Part shown: in pieces, positions 63,184 through 64,000 of the stretch
Layout of the letters: each line of letters begins with the position of its first letter
Position numbering within the stretch: the stretch's first letter is position 1
NCBI GenBank assembly: GCA_028687995.1
Contig: JAQTZA010000007.1
Location: 85,099-149,098 of the forward strand
Source: Bacteroidales bacterium
Lineage (GTDB): Bacteria > Bacteroidota > Bacteroidia > Bacteroidales > UBA7332
Length of the DNA stretch: 64,000 nt
Reading direction: 5' to 3'
Position numbers and translations under genes: made by a program
Notes under the pieces: model-generated
The model's database searches: none
Told to the model about the DNA's origin: nothing
Seen by the model: only the letters and a program-made list of their open reading frames with translations

Positions 63184-63196
63184 TGCTGTAAAACAT
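63184..63196 (-). promoter_or_regulatory. Upstream element TGYYGTANAACAT, susC operon
   Basis: TGCTGTAAAACAT, 67 bp from the second operator start. Same placement as at 38858, 41886 and 50532. Confidence 0.6.
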
Positions 63197-63220
63197 AATA
63201 TCTCTGTAATTAATGGCATA

Positions 63221-63251
63221 AAAAAAGGCTGCCTCTATGAGAAACAGCCCT
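63221..63251 (-). terminator. Terminator of the GntR regulator gene
   Basis: On the minus strand GGCTG and CAGCC (63227-63231 with 63245-63249) close a 13-nt loop with inner CTC/GAG pairing, and are followed by a run of seven T. Confidence 0.75.
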
Positions 63252-63275
63252 ATTCTTCAAATATTAATGAAAAAA

Positions 63276-63986
63276 TTATGTAGTCAATACTTTTGCTTTG
63301 GCAAACTCAAGAACTCCCTGCAAATGCAAATTCATGAGTTCTCCTGCACTCTTAACATCCTTATTTCTAATACAGTCTACCATTAACTTATGCTCTTCTG
63401 AAACTACTTCATTGGGTGCACAAATACGATCTTTCAGATAAATCTGCATAATATCCGGAATAATAATCATCAACATTGCCTTAAAAACTGGATTATGAGA
63501 GGCTTCAGCGATTGCTCTGTGAAAAGCAAAATCATAACTCACTCTTTCTGGCGTATTGAAATATTTTATGTACTCGTTTAATGATTTTTCTAAATTGACA
63601 ACATCTTCTTCTGTTCTTCGTTCAGCACAAAGTTCTATAGCTTTTACTTCAAGATGGATACGAGTTTCAACTAATGACAAGAAATCATAGTCTTGCAGAT
63701 TTAACACATCAGAAATTAAACCGTCAAGTGTGGTAATATCAAGTCCATTTATTACAGATCCACTCTGTGGCAAAGTTTTAATAATACCGTAAAACTCTAG
63801 TTTATGAAGCGCTTCTCTAATTTGGGTTCTTCCTACTCCAAACTCTAAAGCCATTTTTCGTTCAGCTGGTAAACGATCACCTGGCTTCAATATTCCAGAT
63901 TTTATCAAATCTTTAATTTTCGCAATAACTTTGTCGGTGGGTTTATCTAAATATTGCCCATTGCTACCCGCTGTTGATTCTGCCAT
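63276..63986 (-). CDS. GntR-family (FadR subfamily) transcriptional regulator
   Basis: A 236-residue repressor-type regulator. Winged helix at about 17-85 (IKSGILKPGDRLPAERKMA, GRTQIREALHKLEFYGIIKT) and an all-helical FCD ligand domain at about 95-230, with the metal/ligand residues Asp/His in SYDFAFHRAIAEASHN, EEHKLMVDCI and MNLHLQGVLEF. FadR-type repressors of uronate catabolism (UxuR/ExuR/KdgR-like) use palindromes of TGGT-N2-ACCA form, and that sequence is found at the promoters of this locus. It likely derepresses the genes when a uronate intermediate binds. The start lies 14 bp from the window edge. Confidence 0.92.
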   Translation of the reverse strand: MAESTAGSNGQYLDKPTDKVIAKIKDLIKSGILKPGDRLPAERKMALEFGVGRTQIREALHKLEFYGIIKTLPQSGSVINGLDITTLDGLISDVLNLQDYDFLSLVETRIHLEVKAIELCAERRTEEDVVNLEKSLNEYIKYFNTPERVSYDFAFHRAIAEASHNPVFKAMLMIIIPDIMQIYLKDRICAPNEVVSEEHKLMVDCIRNKDVKSAGELMNLHLQGVLEFAKAKVLTT

Positions 63987-64000
63987 AGATAAAATTACAT

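Overview
The window is AT-rich Bacteroidota DNA. Evidence for this is the SusC/SusD pair, many proteins with type IX secretion (T9SS) C-terminal sorting domains, TonB-dependent receptors, and promoters of the Bacteroidota form TTG-N18-20-TAnnTTTG in front of tRNAs and operons. It reads as a Bacteroidales-like, polysaccharide-degrading organism; the genus cannot be fixed from the sequence alone.

Positions 1-22,700 hold ordinary chromosomal genes on both strands. They include the tail of a TonB-dependent receptor, a secreted serine esterase, an S1/P1-type nuclease, radA, a secreted GH5 enzyme with two CBM6-like modules, a YdeI-like protein with a fused CDGSH iron-sulfur motif, an iron-containing alcohol dehydrogenase, a Tat-exported GH1 enzyme, an MltF-like lytic transglycosylase overlapping a DNA methyltransferase-repair gene, a nucleoside phosphorylase, tRNA-Lys(TTT), a second TonB-dependent receptor, a truncated surface-protein gene, ruvC, a DUF4286 gene and tRNA-Ala(GGC). 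Several palindromic or tandem repeats lie between these genes.

Positions 22,800-64,000 form one large polysaccharide utilization locus, all on the minus strand. In transcription order it has a GntR/FadR-type regulator, SusC, SusD, a SusE-position lipoprotein, a PL6 lyase, an unassigned beta-helix protein, a PF05426 (PL38-like) lyase, a GH88 unsaturated uronyl hydrolase, a jelly-roll lyase with a DNRLRE module, a GH2 enzyme, a Tat-exported TIM-barrel protein, a second PL6, two surface binding-module proteins, a chimeric deacetylase, a chimeric esterase, a sialate-type acetylesterase, a second PF05426 lyase, another T9SS protein, a third PL6, a PL17 oligoalginate lyase, KdgF, a hexuronate-type MFS transporter and a DEH-reductase-like SDR. 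The logic is deacetylation and cleavage of an alginate-like (mannuronate/guluronate, possibly glucuronate-containing) polymer at the surface, import by SusCD, exolytic cleavage to unsaturated monouronates, linearisation by KdgF and reduction by the SDR.

The most notable signal is regulatory. A palindrome TTGGTNNACCAA occurs at five promoters of this locus. At four of them two copies start exactly 17 bp apart, one overlapping the -7 box, and a separate motif TGYYGTANAACAT starts exactly 67 bp from the second copy. Two promoters carry a third operator at exactly 84 bp. The GntR protein at the right edge is the obvious candidate to bind the palindromes; nothing in the window is an obvious binder for the second motif. 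A further novelty candidate is an N-terminal beta-sandwich-like module shared by four neighbouring secreted proteins.
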